From DATFDN01 sp963762525 (lineage in GTDB: Bacteria; Pseudomonadota; Alphaproteobacteria; Acetobacterales; Acetobacteraceae), in NCBI GenBank assembly GCA_963762525.1, contig CAVXKT010000002.1, forward strand, positions 124,001 through 188,000: 64,000 nt of DNA. Direction: 5' to 3'. Both the position numbers and the translations under genes were made by a program. The notes beneath the pieces were generated by a model, which saw only the letters and a program-made list of their open reading frames with translations, was not told where the DNA came from and did no database searches. Positions 16,907-27,935 of this stretch are shown here, one piece after another; position 1 is the stretch's first letter, and each line of letters opens with the position of its first letter.

Positions 16907-18680
16907 ATGCGATTGCTCAAAGTCTATGGCCGGGGTCTGCGTCTGCTCGGGCAGGACTGGAAGATCGCGGTGCTGCTCTGCCTCGGCAACGTGATGGTCG
17001 CCGGGCTGCAATTCCTCGACCCGGTGCTGTTCGGCAGGGTGATCGGGCTGCTCGCCGATTCGGACCAGTTGCGGACCGATGTGCTGTGGCAGCAGGCAAC
17101 GGTGCTGCTAAGCATCTGGGCCGGCGTCGGCGTCGCCGGCATCACCACCAACATGGCTACCGCGCTGCAAGCCGAGCGACTGGCGCACCGCAACCGCATC
17201 CAGGCGGTCGGGCGCTACTTCAGTCATGTGCTGGCGCTGCCGCTGTCGTTCCACGGCGACACGCATTCCGGCCGCTTGATGAAGGTCATGATCTCCGGAA
17301 CCGAAGGGCTGTTCGCGATCTGGCTGGTGCTGTTTCGCGATCAGCTCGCCACCCTGGCCGCCGTGATCGTGCTGCTGCCGCTCACTTTGCTGATGAATTG
17401 GCGGCTCTCGCTTTGCCTCATCGTGCTGGTCGTGATCTTCATCAGCGTCACCGGCGTTCGTCGTCAGCCGCACCCAGGCCGGCCAGCGCCGCGCCGAGGG
17501 CGCCAACTCGCGCCTCGCCGGCACCTTGCAGGACGCGCTCGGCAACATCATGGTGGTGCAGTCCTTCACCCGCCTCGCCGCCGAGCGGCGCTTGTTCGGC
17601 GACATCGCCCAGCAGGTGATCGCGCATCAATTCCCGGTGCTGAACTGGTGGGCGGTGGTGAACGTGCTGACCCGCGGGGCCAGCACGCTGGCGGTGATCT
17701 CGATCGTGGTGGTCGGCACCATCCTGCACCTGGAGGGCAAGGCGGAGGTGTCCGAGGTGGTGAGCTTCATGGGTTTCGCCACCCTGCTGATCGGGCGCCT
17801 GGAGGCGGCGGTGAATTTCGCCGCCAACCTGTTCTTCCGCGCCCCGGCGATCGAGGAATTTTTCGGCGTGCTGGATGCCCAGAGCTCGGTGCCGGAAGCG
17901 GCGGCGCCGCGGCGGCTGGAGGCGCCGCGGGGCGAGGTGGTGTTCGATCACGTCTCGTTCGCCTATCCGGGCGGTCAGAACGTGCTGACCGACGTGAACT
18001 TCACCGCCGCCCCCGGCACCGCGGTCGCCCTGGTCGGACACACCGGCGCGGGCAAGTCCACCGTGATGGCGCTCCTGCAACGCCTGTGGGACCCGAGCGC
18101 GGGCGACATCCTGATCGACGGGCAGGACATCCGCGGCGTCTCGCTGGAGAGCCTGCACGCCACCATCGGCGTGGTGTTTCAGGAGAGCATGCTGTTCAAT
18201 CGCTCGATCCGCGACAACCTGCTGGTCGGGCAATCCCGACGCGACTCGATGGAGGAGATCGAATACGCCTGCCGGCTCGCCGACGCGCACGATTTCATTC
18301 TCCGCCAGCCGCGCGGCTACGACACGCTGATCGGCGAGCGCGGCTCCACGCTGTCGGGCGGGCAGCGTCAGCGGCTGGCGATCGCGCGGGCGCTGCTCAA
18401 GAACCCGCCGATCCTGATTCTGGACGAAGCGACCAGCGCGCTCGACGCCGCGACCGAGGCACGGGTGAGCCGGGCGCTGCGCAATCTGATGCGCGGCCGC
18501 ACCACCTTCATCATCGCGCACCGCCTCTCCACCGTGCGCGACGCCGACGAAATCCTGGTGTTCGACGCCGGCCGCATCGTCGAGCGCGGCAGCTTCGACG
18601 CGCTGCTCGCGCAAAACGGCGTGTTCGCCGAGCTGGTCCGCACGCAGCTCGCCTCGGCGCCGGTGCTGGCGGCGGCCTAG
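16907..18680 (+). CDS. Cyclic beta-1,2-glucan-type ABC exporter (NdvA/ChvA-like), one frameshift
   Basis: A half-size exporter of about 590 residues: MRLLKVYGRGLRLLG start, six membrane helices, then an ATPase domain. It has Walker A VGHTGAGKST, Q-loop VVFQESMLF, signature LSGGQRQRLAIARALL, Walker B ILILDEATSALD and the switch-histidine region AHRLSTV. The N-terminal pattern, the LNWWAVVN stretch and the overall order match NdvA/ChvA rather than MsbA. The frame breaks near 17455 in the membrane domain (ISVTG then FVVSRTQAGQ one frame over); one base removed restores it. In this family the cargo is periplasmic cyclic glucan; no glucan synthase is in the window. Confidence 0.8.
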
Positions 18681-18721
18681 GGCCGCGGCGTCGGGCGAGG
18701 CGGTGGTCGATCGTCAGGCCA

Positions 18722-19227
18722 TCACGCCGGGTCCCGATCCGAGCCGCCGGCGATCGCCGCGCTTACGGCATCCGCCCGCGCCGGCACTTCGGCGAACCGC
18801 AACCGGCGAGCGTCGCGCAGCCGCAGGATTGCGCCGCCGATCGTCAACGGCCACGGCAGCCGCGGCGGCTCGACGACGCGCTGCAAGGCACGCGCGTAAT
18901 CAAGCACCAGGCCGGGCGTCCAGGTCATCGTCAGCGCGCGCCGGCGCAGCAGCGTCGCGAAATCACCAGGCCGGGGACGATCAGCGCGAACGCCTTCATC
19001 CGCCACAGGCGCGGACGATGTCCGGTGACACCGGCCAGCACGGCCGCGCCGCCTTCGATCACCAGCAGCAGGCCGAGCAGATGAACGGTATAGCCGCCGA
19101 TGCCGGCAATCGCCTCGGTGACGATCGCCAGCCCGAGCGCCGCCCAGGCAAGGCCGATCACGCCCAGGACGAGCCAATGGCGCCGGATCGCTTCCGCTCC
19201 GAGCAGCATGAAGGCAAGCTGGATCAT
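18722..19227 (-). CDS. Small membrane protein downstream of MFS carrier, one frameshift
   Basis: About 168 residues. Residues 1-95 hold three hydrophobic helices (HWLVLGVIGLAWAALGLAIV, GGYTVHLLGLLLVIEGGAAV, AFALIVPGLVI); the C-terminal half is soluble (RRRALTMTWTPGLVLDYARA). The frame breaks near 18960, in the third helix. The ATG at 19227 overlaps the MFS stop (ATGA), so the two are co-translated. I do not recognise the family; the helices are reminiscent of HdeD/DUF308 repeats but that is weak. Confidence 0.55.
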
Positions 19228-20430
19228 CCGATCACAGTGGAATGCTCGGCGCTCGGGCGCGGCGCTCGCGTGGCGGCGACCAGCGGCACGCAGGCCAGCA
19301 TGGCGATGCCGACGCAGAGCAGGGTGTGGAAAAACCCGATCCGCGCCGCGAACGACGCCGCGACGCTCGACGTGCCGACCATGCCCACGGAATAGGCGAC
19401 GTTGTAGACCGCATAGACGGCGGCGTAACAGGCGAGACCACGCCGCTCGACGGCCTCGCCCAGCTCGGCGGCGGTCGGGTTGATCAGCAGCGCGAAAAAC
19501 ACGCCCACACAGCAAAGCCCCGCCAGAATCGACCAGAAGCTGCCGAACGCGCTCAGCAGCGGCAGCATGATCCCCATGCCGGTCATGCCGACGGCGATCG
19601 TCCGGGTGATGCCGATGCGCTCGCAGAGCCAGCTTACGAACGGCGCCGCGGCGGCATAGACGATCGCAGCGACCGCGAACAGCACGCCGATGTCGCCGGC
19701 GCCCGCCTCGCCGAGCCGCGCCAAGCGGGCGGGCAGCAGCGGCTCCAGAATGCCCCAGCCGGCGGCGGCAATGACGACCGCCGCCGCCGGAACCGCGACC
19801 GATCGATGGAGCAGGATCCGCAGCAGCCCCTTGGAGCTGCCGCTGCCGCCACCGCCCGGCAACACCGCGATGCAAAGGCCGGCCTCAAGGGCGATCAGCG
19901 CCAGCAGTACCGAGGAATGGCAGCAGGTAGCCGCCGGCCTCGTACAGCCATCCGCCGAGCAGCGGCCCGACGATCGCGCCGATGGTGCTGCCCACCAGCG
20001 CATAGCCCATCATCTCGACACGCTGCCCGGAATAGTGCTCGGCCACCAGCGCCAACCCGCCGATCCAGAGCGCGGCACTCCCCGCACCTTGCGCGAATCG
20101 CGCCGCCATCAGGACCGTGAAGTTGCCTGCGAGCGCAAACAGCACCGTCGCCAGGCCGGACAGCAGTATTCCCTGGATCACCGGCCCGCGGCACCCGCGG
20201 CGCTCGCCCAGCCAGCCGAACAGCGGCGTCGCCCCCAGTGCGCCCGCGGCGTAGACGGTCGCGAGCAGCCCGAGATGCTCTTCTCCGACCGCGCTGCCCG
20301 GCGCGTAGGCGAGCAACGGCAGCACTGCGCCATAGACCAGGTAATCCACGAAAAGCGCAAATCCGACCACCAGGATCAGCGTCCAACCCCGGGCGTAGTC
20401 CGCCACCGGCGCCTCAGCTGCGCTGACCAT
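19224..20430 (-). CDS. MFS transporter (DHA1, SLC18-like), one frameshift
   Basis: About 402 residues and 12 predicted helices. The N-terminal half runs from DYARGWTLILVVGFALFVDY through GWLGERRGCRGPVIQG (motif A-like loop) to ARFAQGAGSAALWIGGLALV and GSTIGAIVGPLLGGWLYEAG (motif C-like, typical of proton-driven drug antiporters). The second half follows one frame over from about 19918, with ILEPLLPARLARLGEAG and SWLCERIGITRTIAVGMTG. The pattern resembles vesicular-amine-transporter-like bacterial carriers. Substrate unknown. Confidence 0.8.
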
Positions 20431-20593
20431 TTCCCTCCCTTCCGTGCCGGGCCCTCCACCGCATTCCGATAGACCGTCATGATTGCCCGGACGGCACCGC
20501 GGCAGATCGACTTACCGATACCATTTTGCACAAGCGGCTGCGTAAATGCGGGTTGCCGCGCCGGCGGCACCGCGGCGAGTGAGGACGGGCGGG

Positions 20594-21385
20594 ATGTTGG
20601 CTTACGACTTCATGATCAACGCCTTCGCCGCTTCGGGCATCGTCGCCGTGGTAGCGGGCGTGGCCGGGTGGTTTCTGGTGCTGCGCGCGCAAAGCTTCGC
20701 CGGTCATGCGCTCGGCCATATCGGCTTCACCGGCGCCACCGGCGCGGTTCTGATCGGTGTTTCGCCGCTATGGGGATTGCTCGCCGTCACCGTCGCCGGC
20801 GGTGGCGCCATGGGGCTATTGGGCGAGCGTCTCGCCGGGCGCGACGTGGCGATCGGCATCGTGCTCGCCTTCGCGCTCGGCTGCGGGCTCTTGTTCCTGC
20901 ATTTCTTCACGTCGGGCGCCGCGCAGGCGACGGCGCTGCTGTTCGGCAACGTGCTCGGCGTGGACGGGGCGACGGTGTGGGCGCTGCTGGGCCTCTCCTG
21001 TGTTTGCCTGGCGGGGCTGGCCGCGATCGGCCGCCGCTTGCTGTTCGCCTCGATCCAACCGGAGCTGGCCGAGGCGCGAGGCGTGAAGGTGCGGCTCGTC
21101 TCGGTGCTGTTCATGGCGCTGGTCGGGCTGGCGACCGCCGAGAGCGTGCAGATCGTCGGCATTCTGCTGGTGTTCGCGCTGCTGATCGGCCCGGCGGCGG
21201 CGGCGCACCTGCTGACCACGCAGCTGGCGGCCGGGCTCGTCCTTTCGGTCGCGTTGGCGCTGGCCGAGGCATGGCTCGGGCTCACCGCGGCGTTCTACAC
21301 CGACTGGCCGACCAGTTTCTGGATCACCACCCTCAGCGGCGCCGCATACCTGCTTTCCGGGCTCGCGACTCGCCGCGCGCATTGA
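20594..21385 (+). CDS. ABC-3 family metal permease (ZnuB-like)
   Basis: A 263-residue integral membrane protein with eight or nine helices: FAASGIVAVVAGVAGWFLVL, RAQSFAGHALGHIGFTGATG (conserved permease motif), ARGVKVRLVSVLFMALVG, and VQIVGILLVFALLIGPAAAA, the ABC-3 hallmark. In Zn/Mn importers it is the channel partner of ZnuC and ZnuA. No ATPase or binding protein adjoins it here: upstream is a divergent MFS gene, downstream an exporter half-ABC. A Zur-like regulator is encoded at 51951 but I see no clear Zur box in the 160 bases upstream. Confidence 0.85.
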   Translation: MLAYDFMINAFAASGIVAVVAGVAGWFLVLRAQSFAGHALGHIGFTGATGAVLIGVSPLWGLLAVTVAGGGAMGLLGERLAGRDVAIGIVLAFALGCGLLFLHFFTSGAAQATALLFGNVLGVDGATVWALLGLSCVCLAGLAAIGRRLLFASIQPELAEARGVKVRLVSVLFMALVGLATAESVQIVGILLVFALLIGPAAAAHLLTTQLAAGLVLSVALALAEAWLGLTAAFYTDWPTSFWITTLSGAAYLLSGLATRRAH

Positions 21386-21417
21386 CGCCGACGCCTCGGC
21401 TCGCCACCCCTTCAGGA

Positions 21418-23256
21418 ATGCTGCGCCGCCTGGAAGCCCTGCTCGAGCCGACCGCCGCCACCCCGGAGGAGCCGCCGACCTCGGGGCTGGTGCGCTTCTA
21501 TTGGCACTTCGCCCGCCAGGCGCTCCGGCCACTGGCGGCGCTGTTCGCCGCAGGGCTTGTCGTGGCGCTGCTTGACACCACCATCCCGGTGTTCATCGGC
21601 CGGGTCGTGGCGCTGGTCTCGACGCACCGGCCGGACACCCTGCTGCGCGATGCCGGGACGCAGCTCGCGGGGATGGCGGCGGTGTTGCTGATCGCGCGTC
21701 CGCTGGCGCTGCTGGCGCAGAACGCCGTCACCAACCAGATCATCAACACCGGCTTCTCCAACATGATCCGCTGGCAGAACCACTGGCACGTGGTGCGCCA
21801 GAGCTGGACCTTCTTCCAGAACGATTTCGCCGGACGCATCGCCAACCGGGTGATCCAGACCGGCCCGGCGCTGCGGGAGAGCATCGTCGCCGCCACCAAC
21901 GCCGTCTGGTACATTCTGGTCTATGGCAGCGGCGCCATCGGCCTGCTGGCGTCGATCAACTGGCGGCTCGCGCTGCCGATCCTGTTCTGGTTCTGCGGCT
22001 ACGCCACCCTGCTGCGGCTGTTCGTGCCGCGGATGCGTGATCGCTCGCGCACCGTATCGGAGATGCGCTCGCAGCTCACCGGGCGGGTGGTGGACAGCTA
22101 CACCAACATTCTTACCGTGAAGCTGTTCGCCCGCGCTCGCGACGAGGATGCGTTCGTGCGCGAGGCGGTGGACGACCATACGCGGGCGTTTCGCCGCCAG
22201 ACCCGCCTCTCCACCGGCTTCACCACCTTCCTGGCGCTGCTGAACGCCATCAACGTGGTCGCGACCGGCACCGCCGCCGTGCTGCTCTGGCGGAGCGGCC
22301 ACATCGCGGTCGGCGCCGTCGCCACCGCCCTGCCGCTGACATGGCAGCTCGGCAACATGGCCGGCTGGGTGGCGCAGAACGTGACCAACATCTTCGAAAA
22401 TGTCGGCATGGTGCAGGACGGCATGCGCTCGATCGCGGTGCCGCGGCAGATGCCGGATCGGCCGGGCGCGCGCGAGCTGCGTGTCACCGCCGGCGAAATC
22501 CGGTTCGAGAACCTGCATTTCGACTACGGGCGCGAGCGCCAGGCCGGGGTCTTGCGCGGCATCGACCTGCGCGTGGCGCCCGGCGAGCGCATCGGACTGA
22601 TCGGCGCCTCCGGTGCCGGCAAATCGACCCTGGTGAACCTGCTGCTGCGCTTCTACGACCCCGCCTCGGGGCGCATCCTGATCGACGATCAGGACATCGC
22701 CCTGGTGACGCAGGAGAGCCTGCGCGGGCGGATCGCCATGGTGACGCAGGACACCTCGCTGCTGCACCGCTCGATCCGCGACAACATCGCCTATGGCCGG
22801 CCCGCGGCCTCGATGGCGATGATCGAAGACGCGGCCCGCCGCGCCGAAGCGCATGAGTTCATCGTCGGGCTGGAGGACTGGAACGGGCGCAGCGGCTATG
22901 ACGCGCATGTGGGCGAGCGCGGGGTCAAGCTCTCGGGCGGGCAGCGCCAGCGCATCGCCATCGCGCGGGTGATCCTGAAGGACGCGCCGATTCTGGTGCT
23001 GGACGAGGCGACCTCGGCGCTCGACTCCGAAGTCGAGGCGGCGATCCAGGAGCGGCTCGATGAGCTGATGGAGGGCCGCACGGTGATCGCCATCGCGCAT
23101 CGGCTCTCGACCATCGCGCGGATGGACCGGCTGGTGGTGCTCGACTCGGGCCGCATCGCCGAGATGGGCACGCATCGCGAATTGCTGGCGCGCGGCGGCA
23201 CCTATGCCCGGCTATGGAGCCGCCAGTCCGGCGGCTTCGTCGCCACCGCCGCTTGA
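21418..23256 (+). CDS. Multidrug/lipid ABC exporter, fused permease-ATPase
   Basis: A 612-residue type IV (MsbA/MdlB-like) exporter. The membrane domain (about residues 35-340) includes NHWHVVRQSWTFFQNDFAGR and the coupling-helix region QLTGRVVDSYTNILTVKLFA. The ATPase has Walker A IGASGAGKST, Q-loop AMVTQDTSLLHRSIRDNI, signature LSGGQRQRIAIARVIL, Walker B ILVLDEATSALD and AHRLSTIARMD. The frame is intact. The start ATG at 21418 follows AGGA. Its last codons and stop are tandemly duplicated downstream. Substrate unknown. Confidence 0.88.
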   Translation: MLRRLEALLEPTAATPEEPPTSGLVRFYWHFARQALRPLAALFAAGLVVALLDTTIPVFIGRVVALVSTHRPDTLLRDAGTQLAGMAAVLLIARPLALLAQNAVTNQIINTGFSNMIRWQNHWHVVRQSWTFFQNDFAGRIANRVIQTGPALRESIVAATNAVWYILVYGSGAIGLLASINWRLALPILFWFCGYATLLRLFVPRMRDRSRTVSEMRSQLTGRVVDSYTNILTVKLFARARDEDAFVREAVDDHTRAFRRQTRLSTGFTTFLALLNAINVVATGTAAVLLWRSGHIAVGAVATALPLTWQLGNMAGWVAQNVTNIFENVGMVQDGMRSIAVPRQMPDRPGARELRVTAGEIRFENLHFDYGRERQAGVLRGIDLRVAPGERIGLIGASGAGKSTLVNLLLRFYDPASGRILIDDQDIALVTQESLRGRIAMVTQDTSLLHRSIRDNIAYGRPAASMAMIEDAARRAEAHEFIVGLEDWNGRSGYDAHVGERGVKLSGGQRQRIAIARVILKDAPILVLDEATSALDSEVEAAIQERLDELMEGRTVIAIAHRLSTIARMDRLVVLDSGRIAEMGTHRELLARGGTYARLWSRQSGGFVATAA

Positions 23257-23288
23257 GGCGGACGTCGCCACCGCCGCTTGAGGCCGAC
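23239..23288 (+). repeat. Tandem 25-bp duplication across the ABC gene stop codon
   Basis: Two adjacent copies of a 25-base unit (23239-23263 and 23264-23288) differ at one base. Each contains the codons for VATAA and the TGA stop. The second copy abuts the end of the convergent ku gene. It is a recent local duplication with no effect on the ABC protein. Confidence 0.85.
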
Positions 23289-24187
23289 TATGCCCGCTTG
23301 CGCGCCGGCCGCTTGGCGGCGGCGGCGGCGGCGCGCGGCTTGGCGGGCTCGTTCGCCGGGGCTTTCGTAGGGCTCTTCGCCGGCGCCGGCGCCTTGGCGC
23401 TTTCGGCGCCGCGTTGCAGGCTCTGCTTCAGCGTCGCCATCAGATCGATCACGTTGTCGCGGCGTGGCGGTTGAGCGGCCGGCGCGATGCCCTCGCCGTG
23501 CAGCTTGGCGGCGATCACCTCGCGCAGCCGCGCCTCGTAGCGGTCTTCCATATCGGACGGCTCGAACGGGGCCGCCTGGCGGTCGACGAGCTGCAGCGCC
23601 AATTTGACCATCTCGGGATTGGGCTTCTCCGTCCGCTACCGGGTCGAACAGCGACCGCGGGTCGTTGATGTCGCGCCTTCTCGTGCAGGGTGTAGGCGAC
23701 CATCCCCGCCCCCATCGGCATGATCGCGACCGCCCGCTCGCGCCGTGAGATCACCACCCGCGCCAGCCCGCCTTGCCCGACTTGACGATCGCCTCCCGCA
23801 GCACCGCATAGACGTCCCGCCCCACCTCGCCGTCGGGCGCGAGATAATAGCTCGATATCGTAGTAGATCGGCGGGATGTCGGTCGCGTCGACGAATTTGT
23901 CGATCGACATGACGGCCGAGGACTCGATGCGGGCGCTTCTCGAAGTCCTCGGCTTCCAGGATCACGTACCGGTCCTTCTCGAATTCGTAGCCGCGCACCA
24001 GATCGCCGCGCGACAACTCCTCGTCGGTCTCGGCGTCCTGCGTGACCATGCGCACGCGATTGCCCGTCTTCGGGTTGATGAAGTGAAAATGCAACTCGCC
24101 GCTTGCGCGATGCACGGTGTGCAGCGCAACCGGGCAGGTCACGAGGGCCAGCCGCAGATGCCCTCGCCAGATCGGCCGTGCCGCCAT
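23288..24187 (-). CDS. ku: Ku protein (bacterial NHEJ), several frameshifts
   Basis: Binds DNA double-strand ends and recruits ligase D. The N-terminus MAARPIWRGHLRLALVTCPV is the standard Ku opening, followed by KTGNRVRMVTQDAETDEELS, RGYEFEKDRYVILEAEDFEK, SIDKFVDATDIPPIYYD, YYLAPDGEVGRDVYAVLREA and MGAGMVAYTLHE. The tail is a basic Ala/Pro/Lys extension ending AKRPARKRA at TAG 23288-23290. The frame breaks near 23935, 23852, 23762, 23680 and 23636, yet all blocks are in family order, so the gene is probably intact with sequence errors. No ligD is visible. Confidence 0.85.
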
Positions 24188-24356
24188 GCCGATCCCCCGT
24201 CGGAGTCGATACGCAGGGATATGCGATGGTTTCAGTGACGAATGCAATCCGGTCCCGGCTCACTTGAAGTTGTGGCGCGCTGCGCAGCAAAGCGCGGTTT
24301 GCGCAGCGTTAATCGAGCGTGGCATGTTCGTCCGGGCGAACCGTCCGGCGGGGGAG

Positions 24357-25017
24357 ATGGCGGCGCTTTTCAAGCCACAAGCCAATCTCGCGGCCAGGTT
24401 CGCGCTTTATCGTTCTGGTCGGGTTGGTTCTGGCCGGCATCGGTTGGTGGTGGGGCTATCCGCGCACGAATTATCGCCGGCAGGAGTTCTGGTACTGTCC
24501 AGCAGCCGGTGCCGTTCAGCCACGAGCATCACGTCAGCGGACTCGGGATCGACTGCCGGTTCTGCCACACGTCCGTCACCACCTCCAGCAATGCCGGCCT
24601 GCCGCCGACCTACACGTGCATGACATGCCATTCGCAGATCTGGACCAACGCGCAGATGCTGGCGCCGGTGCGCGACAGCCTTGCGCGCAACGAGCCGATC
24701 CACTGGCATCGCGTCTACGACCTGCCCGACTACGTCTTCTTCAATCACAGCATCCACATCACCAAGGGCGTCGGATGCGCGAGCTGTCATGGCGAGGTGA
24801 ACCGGATGCCTCTCACGTACAAGGCGGTGAGCCTCGAGATGACGTTCTGCATCGACTGTCACCAGATCCCGGTCCGCGCCTGCGCCCGCGCAGCGAGATC
24901 TTCAACATGGAGTGGACAGCGCACCGCCGCCACGCCGTCGCCGAGCCGCGTTGATGGCGGAGTATCGACGTGCGCGCCGGCGGGCGCCTGCTCGACTGCT
25001 CGACGTGCCACCGATGA
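24357..25017 (+). CDS. actA: Alternative complex III pentahaem cytochrome c subunit ActA, frameshifted
   Basis: Membrane-anchored multihaem cytochrome of the quinol-oxidising alternative complex III. It starts MAALFKPQANLAARFAL, then a membrane helix (IVLVGLVLAGIGWWWGY). Five haem-binding motifs are readable: CRFCH, CMTCH, CASCH, CIDCH and CSTCH, the last right before the stop. HEHHVSGLGIDCRFCH and FFNHSIHITKGVGC carry the extra histidine ligands. The frame breaks near 24405 and 24497 and several times between 24880 and 24990. The TGA at 25015-25017 overlaps the actB ATG. Confidence 0.88.
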
Positions 25018-27935
25018 ACGCCACCGCCTCGCCAGTGGCGAAGCCTGGCCGAACTGGAGAACGATCCGGCCTTCCTCGACCACGCGGCCCAGGAGTTCCC
25101 GTCCTTGCGCGAGGCGCTGGCCGCGCCGCGCAAGCGCCGGCAGGTGCTGCGGCTCGTCGCCGCGGCGCTCGCCGCCGGCGGGCTGGCGGGCTGCTACGCG
25201 GGCGAGCCCTCCGGGCACCTGATCCCGGCGGTGCGCAGCCCGCCCGAAATCGTGCCGGGCCTGCCCAACCACTACGCGACGGCGCACGTCCTCGGCGGCT
25301 ACGCGCTGGGGACCGTCGTCACGCACCAGATGGGCCGGCCCATCAAGGTGGAGGGGAACCCCCGCCATCCATCCAGCCTCGGCGCGACCGACCCGTATGC
25401 GCAGGCGCGAGGTGCTCGGCTTCTACGACCCCGACCGCGCGATGGTCATCGGCAACGCCGGCGTCGCCGGCCAGCCGGCAGGCGCTGCTCGCCGCGATCG
25501 TCTCGGCGCAGGGCGAGATCGCCGCCACGCGCGGGGCGGGGTTCCGCGTCCTCGCGGGCGCGACCAGCTCGCCCACCCTCGCCCGGCTTCGCCAGCGGCT
25601 CCTCGCCGCCTACCCCGAGGCGCAGTGGCACGTCTGGGAGCCGGTCAACCGCGACCGCGCGATGCGCGGGGCGATGCTGGCCTACGGACAGCCGGTCGAT
25701 GTGGTGCCCCGGCTCGACGCCGCGGACGTCATTCTGGGCCTGGACAGCGACCTGCTCGGCGGCGGCGCCCGGCTGGGTGCGGTATGCGCGCGAGTTCGCG
25801 AGCCGGCGCAATCCGACGCGCACCAAGGCGATGAGCCGGGTCTACGCCGCCGAGCCCAGCCCGACCCTGCTGGGCTCGGTCGCCGACCAGCGGTTCGTGG
25901 TCGGGCCGCAGGAGCTGCACGCGGCGGTGGTGGCGCTGGGGCACAGCCTGCTGCAAGGCGCGCCCGCCGACGCGCCGGGGGCGCCGCCCTGGGTAAAGCC
26001 CGTGGTGGCCGATTTGCAGGCGCATCGCGGCCGCGCCTTCATCCACGCCGGGCCGGAGCTGTCGCCGGAATCGCACGCGCTGGTGCTGGCGATGAACGAG
26101 GCGCTGGGCGGGCGCGGGGCCACCTACGATCTGCTCGATCCCGTGCTCGACCAGCCCGAGGTGATCAGCGCCGAACTCGATCGCGGCGCTGACCGAGGAC
26201 ATGCTGGCGGGGCGCGTCTCCACGCTGCTGGTGATCGACGGCAATCCGGCCTTCACCGCGCCCGGCGGTCGCTCGATTTCGCGCGCGCGATGCAGCGGGT
26301 GAAGCTGAGCTTCGCGCTGAGCAAGGCGCCGGACGAGACCGCCCGCCTCGCCACCTGGTCGGTGCCGATGGCGCATGACTGGGAGACCTGGGGCGACGCG
26401 CGCGGCCACGACGGCACCGCGACGGTCCTGCAACCGATGGCGTTGCCGCTCTACGCGGGACTGAGCGCGGCCGAGGTGATCGCGCGGTTCCTGGGCGAGA
26501 CGCCGGGCACCGATCGCGAGACGGTGCAGGCGACCTGGCGCGCGTCGCTCGGCGACGAGCGGCTTCGACGCCGCCTGGCGGCAAGCGCTGGCAGACGGCG
26601 TGGTGCCGGGCACCGCGCGCGCAAAGGCCGATGTCAGGCTGCGCGAGTCCGTGCGCGCGCTCTCTCGCCGCCCACTCCGCCCGGCGGCGCACTTAGCCTG
26701 CTGTTCCGTCCCGACCCGCGCCTGTGGGACGGGCGCTACGCGAACAATCCGTGGCTCCAGGAACTGCCCGAGCCGCTGACCAAGCTGACCTGGGACAACC
26801 CGCTGCTGATCTCGCCCGACCTCGCGCGCCGCACCGGGCTGCGCAACGGCGACAAGGTGAACCTGCGCACCGGTACCGGCGCGATCTCCATGCCGGTCTG
26901 GGTTCAGCCGGGACAGGCGGCGAAACACGGTGCTGGCCTGGCTCGGCAACGGGCGGCGCGTGACCGGCGGCGTCGGCACGGAGACCGGCTGGGACGTGTA
27001 TCCGCTCACCGGCGGCGACGGCACGGCGACGATCGAACGCGCCGGCGGCAGAGGCGCTTGCTGGCCAGCACCGACCACCACACCGCGCTGTTTCAGGTTC
27101 CCGGCACGGTCAGCGACATCGTGAAGCACGCCGACCTCGAGAAGTTCCAGAAGAATCCGAGCTTTCCCAAGGAACTCCCCGAAGCCGGAACTCTATTGGC
27201 GCAAGCCGCCCGGCCCGACGGCGTGGGCGATGTCGGTCGATCTCAACGCCTGCATCGGCTGCAACGCCTGCGTCATCGCCTGCCAGGCGGAGAACAACGT
27301 CCCGACCGTCGGCAAGGAGCTGGTCCTGAGGGAGCGCGAGATGCACTGGCTGCGCATCGACCGCTACTACGAGGGCACGCCCGACGCGCCGGAGTCGTTC
27401 TTCCAGCCGATGCTCTGCATGCACTGCGAGAAGGCGCCATGCGAGCTGGTCTGCCCGGTCGGCGCGACGGTGCATGATTCGGAGGGGCTGAACGTCCAGG
27501 TCTACAACCGCTGCATCGGCACGCGGTTCTGCTCCAACAACTGTCCCTACAAGGTGCGGCGCTTCAACTTCTTTGACTACGCCGACGAACAGAACCGGCC
27601 GGCCGTGTCGTGGAATCCGGATGTCGTCGGTTCGCGCCCGCGGCGTCATGGAGAAGTGCACCTATTGCCTGCAACGCATCGCGGCGGCCCGCATCGCGGC
27701 GGACAAGGAGAGCCGGCGCGTCTACCCGCAAGAGGTCGTGACGGCCTGCCAGGCCGCCTGTCCGACGCAGGCCTTCACCTTCGGCGACATGGCGCAGCCG
27801 GAGAGCGATGTGCGCGAAGCGCAAGCAGAGCCCGCTCGACTACGAGCTGCTCGAGGACCAGCACACGCACCCACGCACCACGTACGAGGCGCTCGTGCGC
27901 AATCCGAATCCGGACTCAAGGAGACGCTCGGGTGA
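25014..27935 (+). CDS. actB: Alternative complex III subunit ActB (molybdopterin-like plus iron-sulfur domains), many frameshifts
   Basis: About 970 residues. The N-terminus has RRQVLRLVAAALAAGGLAGC, a Tat-like twin-arginine and lipobox-like segment. A molybdopterin-oxidoreductase-like domain follows (GNPRHPSSLGATDPYAQA, RLDAADVILGLDSDLLGGG, WETWGDARGHDGT); in this family it carries no Mo cofactor. The C-terminal domain holds the cysteine clusters CIGCNACVIAC, CMHCEKAPCELVC, CIGTRFCSNNC, CTYC and CQAAC for four Fe-S centres. At least ten apparent indels break the frame between 25035 and 27815. Start and stop overlap actA and actC by 4 bases. Confidence 0.88.
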
